From contig CAYVDN010000010.1 of the NCBI GenBank assembly GCA_964450685.1, positions 17,788-81,787 on the forward strand: 64,000 nucleotides of DNA, in the 5' to 3' direction. The notes under the pieces are model-generated. The model saw only the letters and a list, made by a program, of their open reading frames with translations. It did not search any database and was not told where the DNA came from. Each line of letters begins with the position of its first letter. Within the stretch, counting starts at the first letter, position 1. The stretch is from JBAOHV01 sp964450685. Its GTDB lineage: Bacteria > Actinomycetota > Acidimicrobiia > Acidimicrobiales > Microtrichaceae. This document shows positions 1 through 9,666 of the stretch, piece by piece. Both the position numbers and the translations under genes were made by a program.

Positions 1-3000
1 AACGAGCTCGCCGGCGGTGACGAGGAGCTGGTCAAGGCCCACCACGGCTCCCTGTCCAGGGAGCGACGACTGCTGATCGAGGACCAGCTCAAACGTGGAG
101 AGCTGCGCGCGCTCGTGGCCACCAGCTCGCTCGAGCTCGGCATCGACATGGGCGCGGTCGACCTGGTCGTGCAGGTGGCATCGCCGGGTTCGGTGGCGTC
201 GGGGCTCCAGCGCATCGGCCGCGCCGGGCACCAGGTCGGCGCGCCCAGCCGCGGCAGGATCTTCCCGAAGCACCGCGCCGACCTGCTCGAGGCCGCCGTC
301 GTCGTGCAGCGCATGCGTGATGGCTTGATCGAGCGCACGGTCGTACCCGCCAACCCGCTCGACGTGCTCGCCCAGCAGATCGTCGCCGCGTGCGCGCTCG
401 ACGAGTGGTCGGTCGAGGAGCTCTACGGGCTGTGCCGTGGAGCCGCCAACTTCCGCCAGCTGTCGCGCGAGCAGTTCGACAACACCCTCGACATGCTGGC
501 GGGGCGCTACCCGTCCGAGGAGTTCACCGAGCTGCGGCCCCGCGTCGTGTGGGACCGCGTCACCGGGACGGTGCGCGGTCGGGCAGGCGCTCAGCGGCTG
601 GCGGTCACCTCGGGCGGCACGATCCCCGACCGGGGTCTCTTCGGCGTGTTCCTCCCGGACGGTACCCGGGTCGGCGAGCTCGACGAGGAGATGGTCTACG
701 AGTCACGCACCGGCGAGACGTTCCTGCTCGGCGCGTCGACGTGGCGGATCGAGGACATCACCTTCGAACGCGTGGTCGTGACGCCGGCACCGGGTGAACC
801 GGGGCGGATGCCCTTCTGGCGCGGCGGTGGCCCGGGGCGTGAGGCCGAGCTCGGTCGCGCCCTCGGGGAGTTCGTGCGCAAGCTGCGGTCGGTGCCGCGC
901 CCCGAAGCGCTGACGCAGCTGCACGCCGAGCACGCCCTGGACGAGCTCGCCGCCGCGAACGTGATGGCCTACCTGGACGAGCAGGCCGACGCCACGGGCG
1001 TCGTTCCCGACGACCGCACGATCGTCGTCGAGCGTTTCCGGGACGAGATCGGCGACTGGCGTGTGTGCATCCACTCGCCCTATGGCGCCCGGGTGCACGC
1101 GCCCTGGGCGACGATCCTGCGCTCCCGTCTGGACGAGCACCAGGCCGAGGTGCTGTGGAGCGACGACGGCATAGTCGTCCGACTACCCGAGGCTGTCGAG
1201 GAGCTCCCGTTGGAGCTCCTGGTTCCGGACCCCGACGAGGTCGAGGCTGAGGTCGTCGCAGCTCTGCCGGGCTCGGCAACCTTCGCGGCCCGTTTCCGCG
1301 AGGCGTCCGCTCGTGCGCTGCTGCTGCCACGCCGGCGGCCGGGGCAGCGAACGCCGTTGTGGCAGCAACGCCAGCGGGCCGCCGACCTGCTGTCGGTAGC
1401 CGCTCGCTATCCGGCCTTCCCGATGCTCCTCGAAGCGACTCGTGAATGCTGCAACGACGAGTTCGACCTGCCCGCGCTTCGCTCGCTGCTCAGCGACGTG
1501 CGTTCCCGGCGCACCCGGGTCGTGCCGGTCGACACCCCGTCCGCATCGCCGTTCGCCCGGTCGTTGCTGTTCGGTTGGATCGCCGTGTTCATGTACGAGG
1601 GCGACGCGCCGCTCGCTGAGCGTCGGGCCGCAGCTCTGTCGCTCGACCGGGAGCTGCTGCGTGACCTGCTGGGTGCCGAGGAGCTGCGATCGCTGCTCGA
1701 CGCCGAGGTGCTCGACCAGGTCGAGCTCGAGCTCCAGCACCTCGTCGAGGGCCGGACCGCCCGCGACGCTGACGAGTTGCACGACCTGTTGCGGGTGCTG
1801 GGTCCGTTGTCGTCCGACGAGCTCCGGGCACGGGTCCGTGCTGACGCCACGACGCAGGTCGACGCATGGATCGACGACCTCACAGTGCAGCGACGCGCGA
1901 TCGCAGTGGCGGTCGGCGGCGAGCAGCGTTTCGCAGCGGCCGAGGACGCCGCCCGCCTACGCGACGCTCTGGGCGTGGCCATCCCGGTGGGCCTGCCGGC
2001 GGTGTTCACGGACCCGGTCGACACGCCGTTGCTGGACCTGGTCGCCCGTCATGCGCGGACCCACGGGCCGTTCACCGTCGCGCAGGTCGCGAGCCGGCTC
2101 GGAGCCGCCCCGGACGCGGTTCGTCTGGTCCTGTCAGAGCTCGTCGAGCGGGGCAGGGTCGCCGAGGGCGAGTTCCGCCCCGAAGGCGTCGGTGCCGAGT
2201 GGGTCGACACCGACGTGCTGCGCCAGCTGCGACGCCGTTCCCTGGCAGCCCTGCGCGACGAGGTCGCGCCGGTCGACACCGCCGCCCTCACACGCTTCCT
2301 GCATGGCTGGCAGGGTGTCGGCTCGGCACGACGCGGCGTGGACTCGCTGGTGGACGCGGTGTCGGTGCTCCAGGGTGCGGCGATACCGGCATCGGTCCTC
2401 GAAGCTGACGTGCTAGCTCTGCGCGTCGCTGACTACCAGGGCTCGATGCTCGACGAGTTGTGTGTCGGCGGTGACCTCGTCTGGCTGGGCGCCGGGTCGA
2501 TCGGCTCCAACGACGGCAGGATGAGACTGGTGTTCCGCGACCACGTCGCAGCGCTCGTGAACCCACCACCGCCGGTGGAAGAGTCGGGGCTCGGTGACGG
2601 TCACCATGCAGTCCTCAGGGCACAGCTGCTCGAGCGTGGTGCATCGTTCTGGGCCGATCTGATATCGGCTGTCGCTGCTGCGGGGCTCCCGTATGACGAA
2701 GAGACCGTTCTCGCTGCCCTCTGGGACCTGGTCTGGGCGGGCGAGGTCACCAACGACTCGTTCGCGCCGCTGCGCGCTCTGGTCGCCGGGGGCGCGAGTC
2801 GCCGATCGTCGGGTGCCCGGTCCCGCCGCCCCGCAGCAGCCACCAGCCGCCGCTTGGGCAGACTCAGTGCGGCCGGTCCGCCTGCCTCTGCCGGCCGTTG
2901 GTCGTCGACTGCCCCGCTCTTCTCCGCCGCTCCGACCGTCACCGAGGCCATGACGAGACGAGCACTCCAACTCATCGACCGCTACGGGGTGCTCACCCGC

Positions 3001-3534
3001 GAGATGGCGCTTGCAGAAGGCGCCGAGGGCGGCTTCGCCGGGGTGTACCCGATGCTCAAGCTGCTCGAGGAACGCGGCCAGCTGCGCCGTGGGTACTTCA
3101 TCGATGGCCTCGGAGCCGCCCAGTTCGCTCATTCGGGAGCCGTCGACCTGCTCCGTGCCGCGGACGACGACCAACGTGCCGCCTCGGTGCAGGTGTTCGC
3201 CGCCACCGACCCCGCCCAGCCGTACGGAGCTGCCGTGGCCTGGCCGGACAGCGTCGGCCATCCGGCGCGGGCAGCCGGTGCGTACGTGGTGATCGTCGAT
3301 GGCCGAGCGTGCGCCTACCTGGAACGGGGTGGCAGGGGACTCCTCACGTTCCCGGCCGCTGCCGACGACACGACCTGGGCCGGTGCCCTCGCTGACATGG
3401 TCACTACGGCAAGGGTGCGGCGCCTGCGTATCGAGCGGATCGACGGTCAGCCGGCGCCGAGCTCCTCGTGGGCAGACGCACTGCGGGCGGTCGGGTTCGT
3501 CGACGGCTACAAGGGTCTGTCGCTCGGGGCGTGA
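1..3534 (+). CDS. lhr: Lhr-family DEAD/DEAH-box helicase, C-terminal part (5' end outside window)
   Basis: The frame is open from base 1, so the gene starts upstream. 1,177 residues are visible, and actinobacterial Lhr proteins are about 1,500, so only the N-terminal RecA domain with the Walker motifs is missing. Helicase motif V (ATSSLELGIDMG, near base 115-150) and motif VI (QRIGRAGHQ, base 208-234) are intact. The long C-terminal winged-helix and Lhr-specific region follows. Known Lhr proteins are ATP-dependent 3'-5' DNA translocases and RNA:DNA helicases linked to DNA repair. A low-complexity Ser/Arg/Ala linker lies around bases 2788-2930 and probably separates the core from the C-terminal domain. 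The next gene starts 55 bases downstream. Confidence 0.93.
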   Translation, partial: NELAGGDEELVKAHHGSLSRERRLLIEDQLKRGELRALVATSSLELGIDMGAVDLVVQVASPGSVASGLQRIGRAGHQVGAPSRGRIFPKHRADLLEAAVVVQRMRDGLIERTVVPANPLDVLAQQIVAACALDEWSVEELYGLCRGAANFRQLSREQFDNTLDMLAGRYPSEEFTELRPRVVWDRVTGTVRGRAGAQRLAVTSGGTIPDRGLFGVFLPDGTRVGELDEEMVYESRTGETFLLGASTWRIEDITFERVVVTPAPGEPGRMPFWRGGGPGREAELGRALGEFVRKLRSVPRPEALTQLHAEHALDELAAANVMAYLDEQADATGVVPDDRTIVVERFRDEIGDWRVCIHSPYGARVHAPWATILRSRLDEHQAEVLWSDDGIVVRLPEAVEELPLELLVPDPDEVEAEVVAALPGSATFAARFREASARALLLPRRRPGQRTPLWQQRQRAADLLSVAARYPAFPMLLEATRECCNDEFDLPALRSLLSDVRSRRTRVVPVDTPSASPFARSLLFGWIAVFMYEGDAPLAERRAAALSLDRELLRDLLGAEELRSLLDAEVLDQVELELQHLVEGRTARDADELHDLLRVLGPLSSDELRARVRADATTQVDAWIDDLTVQRRAIAVAVGGEQRFAAAEDAARLRDALGVAIPVGLPAVFTDPVDTPLLDLVARHARTHGPFTVAQVASRLGAAPDAVRLVLSELVERGRVAEGEFRPEGVGAEWVDTDVLRQLRRRSLAALRDEVAPVDTAALTRFLHGWQGVGSARRGVDSLVDAVSVLQGAAIPASVLEADVLALRVADYQGSMLDELCVGGDLVWLGAGSIGSNDGRMRLVFRDHVAALVNPPPPVEESGLGDGHHAVLRAQLLERGASFWADLISAVAAAGLPYDEETVLAALWDLVWAGEVTNDSFAPLRALVAGGASRRSSGARSRRPAAATSRRLGRLSAAGPPASAGRWSSTAPLFSAAPTVTEAMTRRALQLIDRYGVLTREMALAEGAEGGFAGVYPMLKLLEERGQLRRGYFIDGLGAAQFAHSGAVDLLRAADDDQRAASVQVFAATDPAQPYGAAVAWPDSVGHPARAAGAYVVIVDGRACAYLERGGRGLLTFPAAADDTTWAGALADMVTTARVRRLRIERIDGQPAPSSSWADALRAVGFVDGYKGLSLGA

Positions 3535-3589
3535 GCAGTCCGCGCTGTTGCGTGCTAGCCATTGGCCGACTGATCGACAGGGGGAAACG

Positions 3590-4429
3590 ATGACCGATCG
3601 CACACGACGTTTCGAGAACAAGGTGGTCTTCGTGACCGGCGCCGCAAGGGGACAGGGCCGCGAGCACGCGGTGCGTTTCGCCGCCGAGGGCGCCAAGGTG
3701 ATCGCCGTGGACGTCTGCGAGGACCTGCCCGAGTGCTACTACCCGCTGGCGACCGAGGAGGACCTGGCCGAGACCGTCCGCCAGGTCGAGGCCGCCGGGG
3801 GAGCGATCCATGCGGAGAAGGGCGACGTGCGCGACCTCGGCCGGCTGCGTGAGGTCGTGGGTGCCGGCGTCGAGCGGTTCGGTCGTCTCGACATCATCGT
3901 CGCCAACGCCGGCACCTATTCGCCGAACCCGACGCAGTTCCTCACCTCCGAGCAGTGGGACGAGACGATCGGGGTGAACCTCACCGGTGTGTTCAACTCG
4001 GTTCGTGCCGGCATGCGCCGGATCATCGAGCAGAACGAGGGCGGAGCGATCGTCATAACCTCGTCGACCGCCGGTCTGAAGGGCTTCTACGGCTGCCCCG
4101 CCTACAACGCCGCCAAACACGGCGTCGTCGGGTTCATGCGCAGCCTGGCGCTCGAGCTCGCACCCAACCAGATCCGTGTCAACACCGTGCACCCGACCTC
4201 GGTCGGCACGCCGATGATCCTCAACGACGTCTTCCCCAAGCTCGTCTCGCCCGAGCCGGATGCCGGCTTCGACCAGGCTGCCGAGTTCCTGCGGCCCCAA
4301 CAGCCGATGGACATCGCCTGGCTCCAGCCCGGAGACATCTCCGACGCGGTTCTCTGGCTGTGCTCCGAGGAGGCCCGCTGGATCACCGGGGTCACCCTGC
4401 CGGTCGACGCCGGCGCCCTTCTCAAGTAG
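3590..4429 (+). CDS. Short-chain dehydrogenase, mycofactocin-type
   Basis: 279 residues. Rossmann motif TGAARGQG is at 16-23, NAG at 106-108, and the catalytic Tyr172 and Lys176 sit in YNAAK. The extra segment after the second strand (around residues 44-62, with YYPLATEEDLAET) is typical of SDRs that hold NAD non-exchangeably and pass electrons to mycofactocin. The substrate is probably an alcohol and cannot be predicted from the sequence. The ATG is chosen because GGGGAAA lies directly upstream. An in-frame extension into the Lhr gene has no homology. The gene is convergent with the next one, with a 5-base gap. Confidence 0.88.
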   Translation: MTDRTRRFENKVVFVTGAARGQGREHAVRFAAEGAKVIAVDVCEDLPECYYPLATEEDLAETVRQVEAAGGAIHAEKGDVRDLGRLREVVGAGVERFGRLDIIVANAGTYSPNPTQFLTSEQWDETIGVNLTGVFNSVRAGMRRIIEQNEGGAIVITSSTAGLKGFYGCPAYNAAKHGVVGFMRSLALELAPNQIRVNTVHPTSVGTPMILNDVFPKLVSPEPDAGFDQAAEFLRPQQPMDIAWLQPGDISDAVLWLCSEEARWITGVTLPVDAGALLK

Positions 4430-4434
4430 GCGGT

Positions 4435-5481
4435 TCAGTTGGAGACGGCCGCGCAGATCGGCACGTAGCCGGGCACGCGGTTGTGCGGTGTGTCCAGGTA
4501 GACCTTGGCCTCCGGATGACCGCCGAACCGGCCGTGACTCCAACGCACCTCCACATGCCCGCGCACCGAGCGGTCCTCACCGGTGACGCGGTCGCTGACC
4601 CTGGCTGACCACTCGACGGTCGCCTGGCCGCCCGTGCCGGCGGTCACATCCAGCTCGTGGAGCCTGTACGTTCGCGCGAAGTCCCACGGGGTGTCCACGC
4701 GGAGGCGCAACGAGCCGGCGGCCGAGGTACCCAGCACGAAGTACGGGGCTGGGGTGAGCCTGAGCAGGCGCCAGAGCATCGACTCGCGCTCGCGTCGTGT
4801 CGCCATGCGATCCGCCCAGCGTGCGGCCGATTCGATCGACACCCTCTCGACCAACGCGGAGTAGGCGTCGCGACATGACTCGTCCCAGTCCCGGGGGACA
4901 CGCTCGCGAAGGCTGCGCCGCTGGGCGGCGGTGAGCCCGCTCACCGGTTCGGGCAGACCGAGATCCGCCGCATAGCGCTGGCGGACGAGCCGGTAGAGCT
5001 CCTGGTGTTCCCGGGCGGCGACGGCGTCGAACCAGTCGGTCTCACCACGTTTGGTGAGCGCACCGACGAGCAGCTGGTCGAACAGCGCCCACGGCGAAGC
5101 GTTGTGCAGGACCTTGGACAGGTACTTGCAGCTGACCAGGTAGACGTGATCAACGCGGAGATCCGCGGGCACGGCGGTGTCGCCCGGGTCGCGATGGCCG
5201 CCCTTCCACTCGACCACCACAGGTCGCCGGCCTCGCAGTCCCTCCGTCGCTGCCAGGAAGGCGCGGCCGTTGTTCCAAGCAGCGAGGAAGTCGGCCTGAT
5301 GCGTCCGCGACGAGTGGGCCGCGACGAGCCGTTCCCAAGTGGCGTCGTCCACGCCGACCAACTCCGCCGGTCGTTCCGCCATCGCCCGGTCAACCGTTGG
5401 TGCGCCGAGCATCGCCACGCCGGTGACGATCTCGGTGATCTCGGTCCGTATGGCGGGCACGTCGTATTCTCGCGGATCCAT
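4435..5481 (-). CDS. Unrecognised protein with a nuclease-like ExK segment
   Basis: 348 residues from the ATG at 5481; an alternative GTG at 5511 adds ten residues. I do not recognise the family. The first half contains VVVEWKGG followed by VDHVYLVSCKYLSK, a spacing of acidic and Lys residues on hydrophobic strands that resembles the core of PD-(D/E)XK nucleases. This is a visual resemblance only. The C-terminal third looks beta-rich, with alternating hydrophobic residues and many Val/Thr. No signal peptide or membrane segment is seen. The ATG shares the palindrome CCATGG with a possible start of the divergent SdpI-like gene, so the two 5' ends abut. It has no obvious operon partner. Confidence 0.7.
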   Translation of the reverse strand: MDPREYDVPAIRTEITEIVTGVAMLGAPTVDRAMAERPAELVGVDDATWERLVAAHSSRTHQADFLAAWNNGRAFLAATEGLRGRRPVVVEWKGGHRDPGDTAVPADLRVDHVYLVSCKYLSKVLHNASPWALFDQLLVGALTKRGETDWFDAVAAREHQELYRLVRQRYAADLGLPEPVSGLTAAQRRSLRERVPRDWDESCRDAYSALVERVSIESAARWADRMATRRERESMLWRLLRLTPAPYFVLGTSAAGSLRLRVDTPWDFARTYRLHELDVTAGTGGQATVEWSARVSDRVTGEDRSVRGHVEVRWSHGRFGGHPEAKVYLDTPHNRVPGYVPICAAVSN

Positions 5482-5491
5482 GGAGGCCGCC

Positions 5492-5842
5492 GTGATAGGA
5501 GTCGTGCTCACGTTGGCCGGGGCGTCGCTCTTGTGGATCTCGTGGCTCGGCTCGCAGCGGCGCCTTCCCCCGAACCGCTGGGCCGGTATCCGTGTCGCTT
5601 CGACGATGCGCTCGGACGATGCCTGGTACAGCGCGCATCAGGCCTCGGCCGCTGCGTTGGGTGTCGGTGGCGGCATCGTCTGCTTCTGCGGTGTCGGGGT
5701 GATCTTCGGCGGAACGGACGTCATAAGCGCCGGTCTGGTGGTCGTCGCGTTGGTGGCGTTGGCCGTGTCGCTGACGGTCGGCACCGTCGCCGCGCTTCGT
5801 GCGGCGCGGGTCAGCCCCGACCCAGGATCCGATCGACCTTGA
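5492..5842 (+). CDS. SdpI/YhfL-like small membrane protein
   Basis: 116 residues with three hydrophobic segments. After the first comes NRWAGIRVASTMRSDDAWY and then H, matching the conserved cytoplasmic motif of the SdpI family (Gly-Ile/Arg-x-Arg/Thr, then SDxAWxxxH). SdpI of Bacillus gives immunity to the SDP toxin. Most actinobacterial homologues have no known role. The GTG at 5492 is preferred over the ATG at 5480 because GGAGG at 5482-5486 sits five bases before it. The 3' end overlaps the convergent flavin/F420 gene by 32 bases. Confidence 0.75.
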   Translation: MIGVVLTLAGASLLWISWLGSQRRLPPNRWAGIRVASTMRSDDAWYSAHQASAAALGVGGGIVCFCGVGVIFGGTDVISAGLVVVALVALAVSLTVGTVAALRAARVSPDPGSDRP

Positions 5843-6200
5843 TCTCAAGCGCCACCCGGTCTTCGCGCTCGGATGGCTCGCGGTAGCGCGACGCATATCC
5901 GGCGACCGCTGCCGCCACCCGTTCGGGATCCCTCGTGGCGCTGATCTCGCCTTCGAGTGTCAGCCAGCGGCCGCCATCGACCTGGCTCACGGCTGCACGG
6001 CCACCACGATCAGCGTTGGCAACCTTCTGGGACCCCTCGAAGGTGATGATCCGCACGAGCCCGTCGTCGGCGTCGAAGGAGAACCCGACGGGGACGACAT
6101 GTGGTGATCCGTCAGCCCGCAACGTGGTCAACGTCGCCAGGTGGTGTTCCGTGAGGAACTCCAGGGTGGCGGCGGGAAGTGCAGCAGGGTCAAGCGACAA
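5811..6200 (-). CDS. Flavin/F420-dependent oxidoreductase, Rv2074 biliverdin-reductase-like
   Basis: 129 residues of the PNPOx-like split-barrel superfamily. The pattern FLTEHHLATLTTLRADGSPH, then SQKVANADRGGRAAVSQVDG and a C-terminal VDRILG, closely follows Mycobacterium tuberculosis Rv2074, which reduces biliverdin with F420H2 and is about the same length. F420 use is inferred from this resemblance. The start is TTG at 6200, supported by GGGAGG five bases upstream. It is convergent with, and overlaps, the SdpI-like gene. It is probably a cytosolic dimer. Confidence 0.85.
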   Translation of the reverse strand: MSLDPAALPAATLEFLTEHHLATLTTLRADGSPHVVPVGFSFDADDGLVRIITFEGSQKVANADRGGRAAVSQVDGGRWLTLEGEISATRDPERVAAAVAGYASRYREPSEREDRVALEIKVDRILGRG

Positions 6201-6227
6201 GTCGGCCTCCCGGTTCGGTCGTGGCGA

Positions 6228-8894
6228 TCAGGTCGACGCTATGGCGTCGAGCACGTTCAACTTCGCGGCCCGGCGGGCCGGTAGCCACGCGGCGAGCAGC
6301 CCGGCGAACGCGGCAGCGACCGTGATGACCACGAGCTGACCGATCGGCAGCGAGTAGCGGAACAGGTCGTCGAACTGCTTGGTCAGAGGGACTGTCAGCG
6401 CCAGCGAGAAGAGCACCCCGATCGCCAGGCCGACGAGCGTGCCCAGCACGGCGATGATCGCGGCCTCGACACGCACCATCCTGCGGAGCTGGCGACGGGT
6501 CATGCCAACGGCGCGCAGAAGACCCAGCTCGCGGGTCCGCTCCAGGATCGACAACGACAACGTGTTGGCGATGCCGATCAGCGCGATCACGATCGCCAGG
6601 CCCAGCAGGGCGTAGACGATCGCCAGGAATGTGTCGATCGGTGCGGTCTGGGCGGCGGAGAACTCGGCAAGGTCCTGCACAGCGACCGCCGGATTGTCCT
6701 CGACCATCCGGACCAGCTCTGCGCCCAGTTGGTCCACGTCTGCGCCGTCGGCCGCTTTCACGTAGATGTAGGCGTCGGAGTTGAACATCGGCAGCTGCAC
6801 CGCTTCGAAGGTCTCCATAGGGAGGAAGATGTCGCCCTGCTGGCCCAGGGAGCGGCCGAAGAGCATCGCGACCCGCAGCTCCGTCTCGCCGGTCTCAGCG
6901 AACTGCACAGGGACCTCGTCGCCGATCTCCCAGCCGCGCTTCTCGGCGAAGTCGGCACTCACCGCCATCGTGTCGCCCACCAGATCATCGGGCGAGCCCT
7001 GCAGGTCACCGCTGTCGATCACCTGGAACCAGGTGTCGGGGTCGATGCCGAGGACGAACGCGCTCTCGCCCCGAGGTGCGCTCGACTCGGCACCTGTCAG
7101 GCCCTCGAGAGTGGTGGTCGTGTTCGACGAAGCCCGCTCGAGTGCCTTCTCGTCAAGCAGGGTGACAGGCCCGAAGCGCATGGGGCTCGCAGCTGCGACG
7201 CTGTCCAGCGCAGCGATCTGGGGCTGCAGAGATGCCGGGATCGCGCCGAGCGAGGTGACCGACGAAGTCGCGACGATGTAGTCGGCCTTGACTGCCGTGG
7301 TGATGGTTGCGTCAGCGGTCGCTTTGAGCGATGCCGCCAGGATCGCGATCACGACCACCAGCGTGACCCCGATGGTCAGGGCCGCGGCGGTCGCCGCTGT
7401 GCGCCGTGGATTGCGGGCGGCGTTCTCCCCGGCCAGGCGGGTCGGCACTCCGCCGCGCAGCGAGAAGAGCCTTGCCAGTGGCCGGCTGATCGGCCCGGCA
7501 ATCGATGGACCGAGGACCACAGCAACCGCCAGCAGCACAACTGCGGCACCGATCCCGACGGGAACGAGCGAGTTGATCGACCCCAACCAGTCCGGGTCGA
7601 CGAGGCCGAGAGCGATCAGCGCCATCCCGGCCACCACCAGCAGCACTCCCCAGATGCGCCGCGGGCCAGACATGTCGCTCCGGTCGATCGCAGCCTCGGA
7701 GAGAGCGGCGATCGGTGGCACCTTGGACGATCGCAGAGCAGGGACATAGGCCGACAGGACGGTCACGACCACACCGACCCCGAGGGCGACGGCAGCTGCG
7801 CCGACTGTCAGCGGTGGGACCCCGCTGTCGATGGTGAACACCTGGGACACCACCTTCAACAGCATCGCGGCGAGCAGCGTGCCGAGTGCCAGACCAAGGA
7901 GCGCAGCGACGAGGCCGACGACGAGCGCTTCGAGCATCGTCGCGGCCAGCACCTGGCGGCGCCGTGCTCCGATCGCGCGCAGCAGGGCGGTCTCTCGGGT
8001 CCTCTGCGCCACCAGGATCGAGAAGGTGTTGTAGATGATGAACACGGCGACGAACAGTGCGATGTAGCCGAACACGCTCACGAAGATGTTGAGGAAGTCG
8101 ACGAACTGCCCGATGATCGCAGCCGTCTCCTCGACGTAGGCGTCGCCGGTCAGCACCTGCTCGGCGGGCAGATCGAACGCGATCTGGTCGGCGATCTGCT
8201 GTTGGGTGACTCCTTCCTCGGCGCCGACCGCGACGAAGTTGAATGCGTCGGGTTGGTCGACGAGCCGCATCGCTGTGGGGGTGGTGAAGAACAGCGGCCG
8301 TGCGCCCGACGACTTGGTGCCGTCCTCACCGAGGCCGACGATCCCGACCAGCGTGAACTGCTCGCGGCCGTTCTGCTGGTTGACCAGCGTGACCTTCTCC
8401 CCGAGTTCCGCTTCGATCGCATCAGCGGTGCCGAAGTCGAGCACTATCTCGTCGTCAGCAGTGGGCCCTCGTCCTTCGACCAGGATTCCCGTACGCAGTT
8501 GCTCGTCGTCGATCCAGTTGTAGACGATCGTCGGGGGACCGAAACCCGTGGTGCCGTAGATCTTGCCGTCCTCGTCGAGGATCTGCGGGCCGGTCGACTC
8601 GACGAAACCCTCGGCCACACGGACTCCGTCGACTGCTGCGACCTGCTCTACGAGAGACGCTGGAACCGTGTCACGCACGGGTTGACCGAAGGCCGTCTCC
8701 TGGCTGTTGGGCGACCTGACTATCGCGTCGATGCCCTCGTAGACGTCTCCGATGAGGTCATCGATCGAGTCCTGCAGCGACGCCGACAGCAGCTGGGTGC
8801 CGGTCAGGAAAGCGATGCCGAGAGCGATAGCGATGCCGGTGGTGACCAACCGACGTTTGCGCGCCAGCAGGTCCTTGAGCGCTACCCGGAGCAT
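6228..8894 (-). CDS. ABC transporter permease with two FtsX domains
   Basis: 888 residues. There is an N-terminal membrane helix (about 15-36), a large extracytoplasmic MacB-type domain, an FtsX core of three helices around 265-400, a further hydrophobic block around 415-470, a second extracytoplasmic domain, and a second FtsX core at about 765-885. The duplicated layout is typical of Gram-positive exporters of lipoproteins, peptides or lipids. The repeated phrase RTRETALLRAIGARRRQ / RTRELGLLRAVGMTRRQ marks the cytosolic coupling helices of the two halves. It starts six bases after its ATPase and surely forms one complex with it. The substrate is unknown. Confidence 0.92.
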   Translation of the reverse strand: MLRVALKDLLARKRRLVTTGIAIALGIAFLTGTQLLSASLQDSIDDLIGDVYEGIDAIVRSPNSQETAFGQPVRDTVPASLVEQVAAVDGVRVAEGFVESTGPQILDEDGKIYGTTGFGPPTIVYNWIDDEQLRTGILVEGRGPTADDEIVLDFGTADAIEAELGEKVTLVNQQNGREQFTLVGIVGLGEDGTKSSGARPLFFTTPTAMRLVDQPDAFNFVAVGAEEGVTQQQIADQIAFDLPAEQVLTGDAYVEETAAIIGQFVDFLNIFVSVFGYIALFVAVFIIYNTFSILVAQRTRETALLRAIGARRRQVLAATMLEALVVGLVAALLGLALGTLLAAMLLKVVSQVFTIDSGVPPLTVGAAAVALGVGVVVTVLSAYVPALRSSKVPPIAALSEAAIDRSDMSGPRRIWGVLLVVAGMALIALGLVDPDWLGSINSLVPVGIGAAVVLLAVAVVLGPSIAGPISRPLARLFSLRGGVPTRLAGENAARNPRRTAATAAALTIGVTLVVVIAILAASLKATADATITTAVKADYIVATSSVTSLGAIPASLQPQIAALDSVAAASPMRFGPVTLLDEKALERASSNTTTTLEGLTGAESSAPRGESAFVLGIDPDTWFQVIDSGDLQGSPDDLVGDTMAVSADFAEKRGWEIGDEVPVQFAETGETELRVAMLFGRSLGQQGDIFLPMETFEAVQLPMFNSDAYIYVKAADGADVDQLGAELVRMVEDNPAVAVQDLAEFSAAQTAPIDTFLAIVYALLGLAIVIALIGIANTLSLSILERTRELGLLRAVGMTRRQLRRMVRVEAAIIAVLGTLVGLAIGVLFSLALTVPLTKQFDDLFRYSLPIGQLVVITVAAAFAGLLAAWLPARRAAKLNVLDAIAST

Positions 8895-8900
8895 GGCTGC

Positions 8901-9653
8901 TCAGTCGCCGAGCTGCTTCATGAGATCGAGCACCCTGGTGGCGGTCGGCTCGATCATCTCGTCGCGGATCTGGCCGTCGGCGAGGAACACGACCCTGTCG
9001 GCGTGAGCCGCTGCCGAAGGGTCGTGGGTGACCATGACGATCGTCTGTCCGAGGTGATCGACCGCGTGGCGCATGAAGTCCAGCAGATCGGCACCCGAAC
9101 GCGAGTCCAGGTTCCCTGTGGGCTCGTCGGCGAAGACGATCTCGGGCCGGCTGGCCAGGGCACGAGCCACCGCCACTCGCTGCTGCTGCCCGCCCGACAG
9201 CTCGCTGGGGCGGTGCCCGAGTCGTGGACGAAGCCCAACGGTGTCGATCACCTGGTCGACCCATTCCTGGTCCGGGCGGCGCCCCGCCAGATCCATGGGC
9301 AGCGTTATGTTCTCGATGGCCGACAGGGTCGGTATGAGGTTGAAGGCCTGGAAGATGAACCCCACACGGTCGCGGCGCAGTTCCGTCAGCTGGGACTCCG
9401 AGAGCGTGTCCAGGTAGGTGTCGCCGATGAACACACGGCCGTCGGAGAGTTCGTCGAGCCCTGCCAGGCAGTGCATGAGCGTCGACTTGCCGGACCCTGA
9501 CGGGCCCATGATCGCTGTGAACCGGCTCCGTTCGAACGAGACTGTCACACCGTCGAGTGCGCGGATCTCGGTATCACCCTCGCCGTACAGCTTGACGGCG
9601 TCGATGGCGCCTGCAGCCGCGGTCTGGAGCATCGTCTCGCCGGCGCCGTTCAT
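8901..9653 (-). CDS. ABC transporter ATP-binding protein, LolD/MacB type
   Basis: 250 residues. Walker A GPSGSGKST at 50-58, signature LSGGQQQRVAVARAL, Walker B IVFADEPTG and the switch His in VMVTHD are all present. It belongs to the LolD/MacB/FtsE group that pairs with FtsX-type permeases, and the permease follows six bases later. The ATG at 9653 is chosen because TAGAGT lies seven bases upstream (9661-9666), fitting a leaderless start. The first three bases of that box are also the TAG stop of the upstream glycosyltransferase. Confidence 0.93.
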   Translation of the reverse strand: MNGAGETMLQTAAAGAIDAVKLYGEGDTEIRALDGVTVSFERSRFTAIMGPSGSGKSTLMHCLAGLDELSDGRVFIGDTYLDTLSESQLTELRRDRVGFIFQAFNLIPTLSAIENITLPMDLAGRRPDQEWVDQVIDTVGLRPRLGHRPSELSGGQQQRVAVARALASRPEIVFADEPTGNLDSRSGADLLDFMRHAVDHLGQTIVMVTHDPSAAAHADRVVFLADGQIRDEMIEPTATRVLDLMKQLGD

Positions 9654-9660
9654 CCGGGCG

Positions 9661-9666
9661 ACTCTA
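9661..9666 (-). promoter_or_regulatory. -10-like TAGAGT before the ABC ATPase gene
   Basis: TAGAGT on the minus strand, seven bases from the ATG at 9653. It fits TANNNT with transcription starting at or next to the start codon. The TAG is also the stop codon of the preceding gene. Confidence 0.5.

Noticed and set aside
6729..9500. A 923-codon open frame on the plus strand opposite the ABC permease and ATPase
   Set aside because: It is antisense to two clear genes. The product is rich in Arg, Asp, His and Gln with no family motif. Long antisense frames are usual in high-GC DNA.
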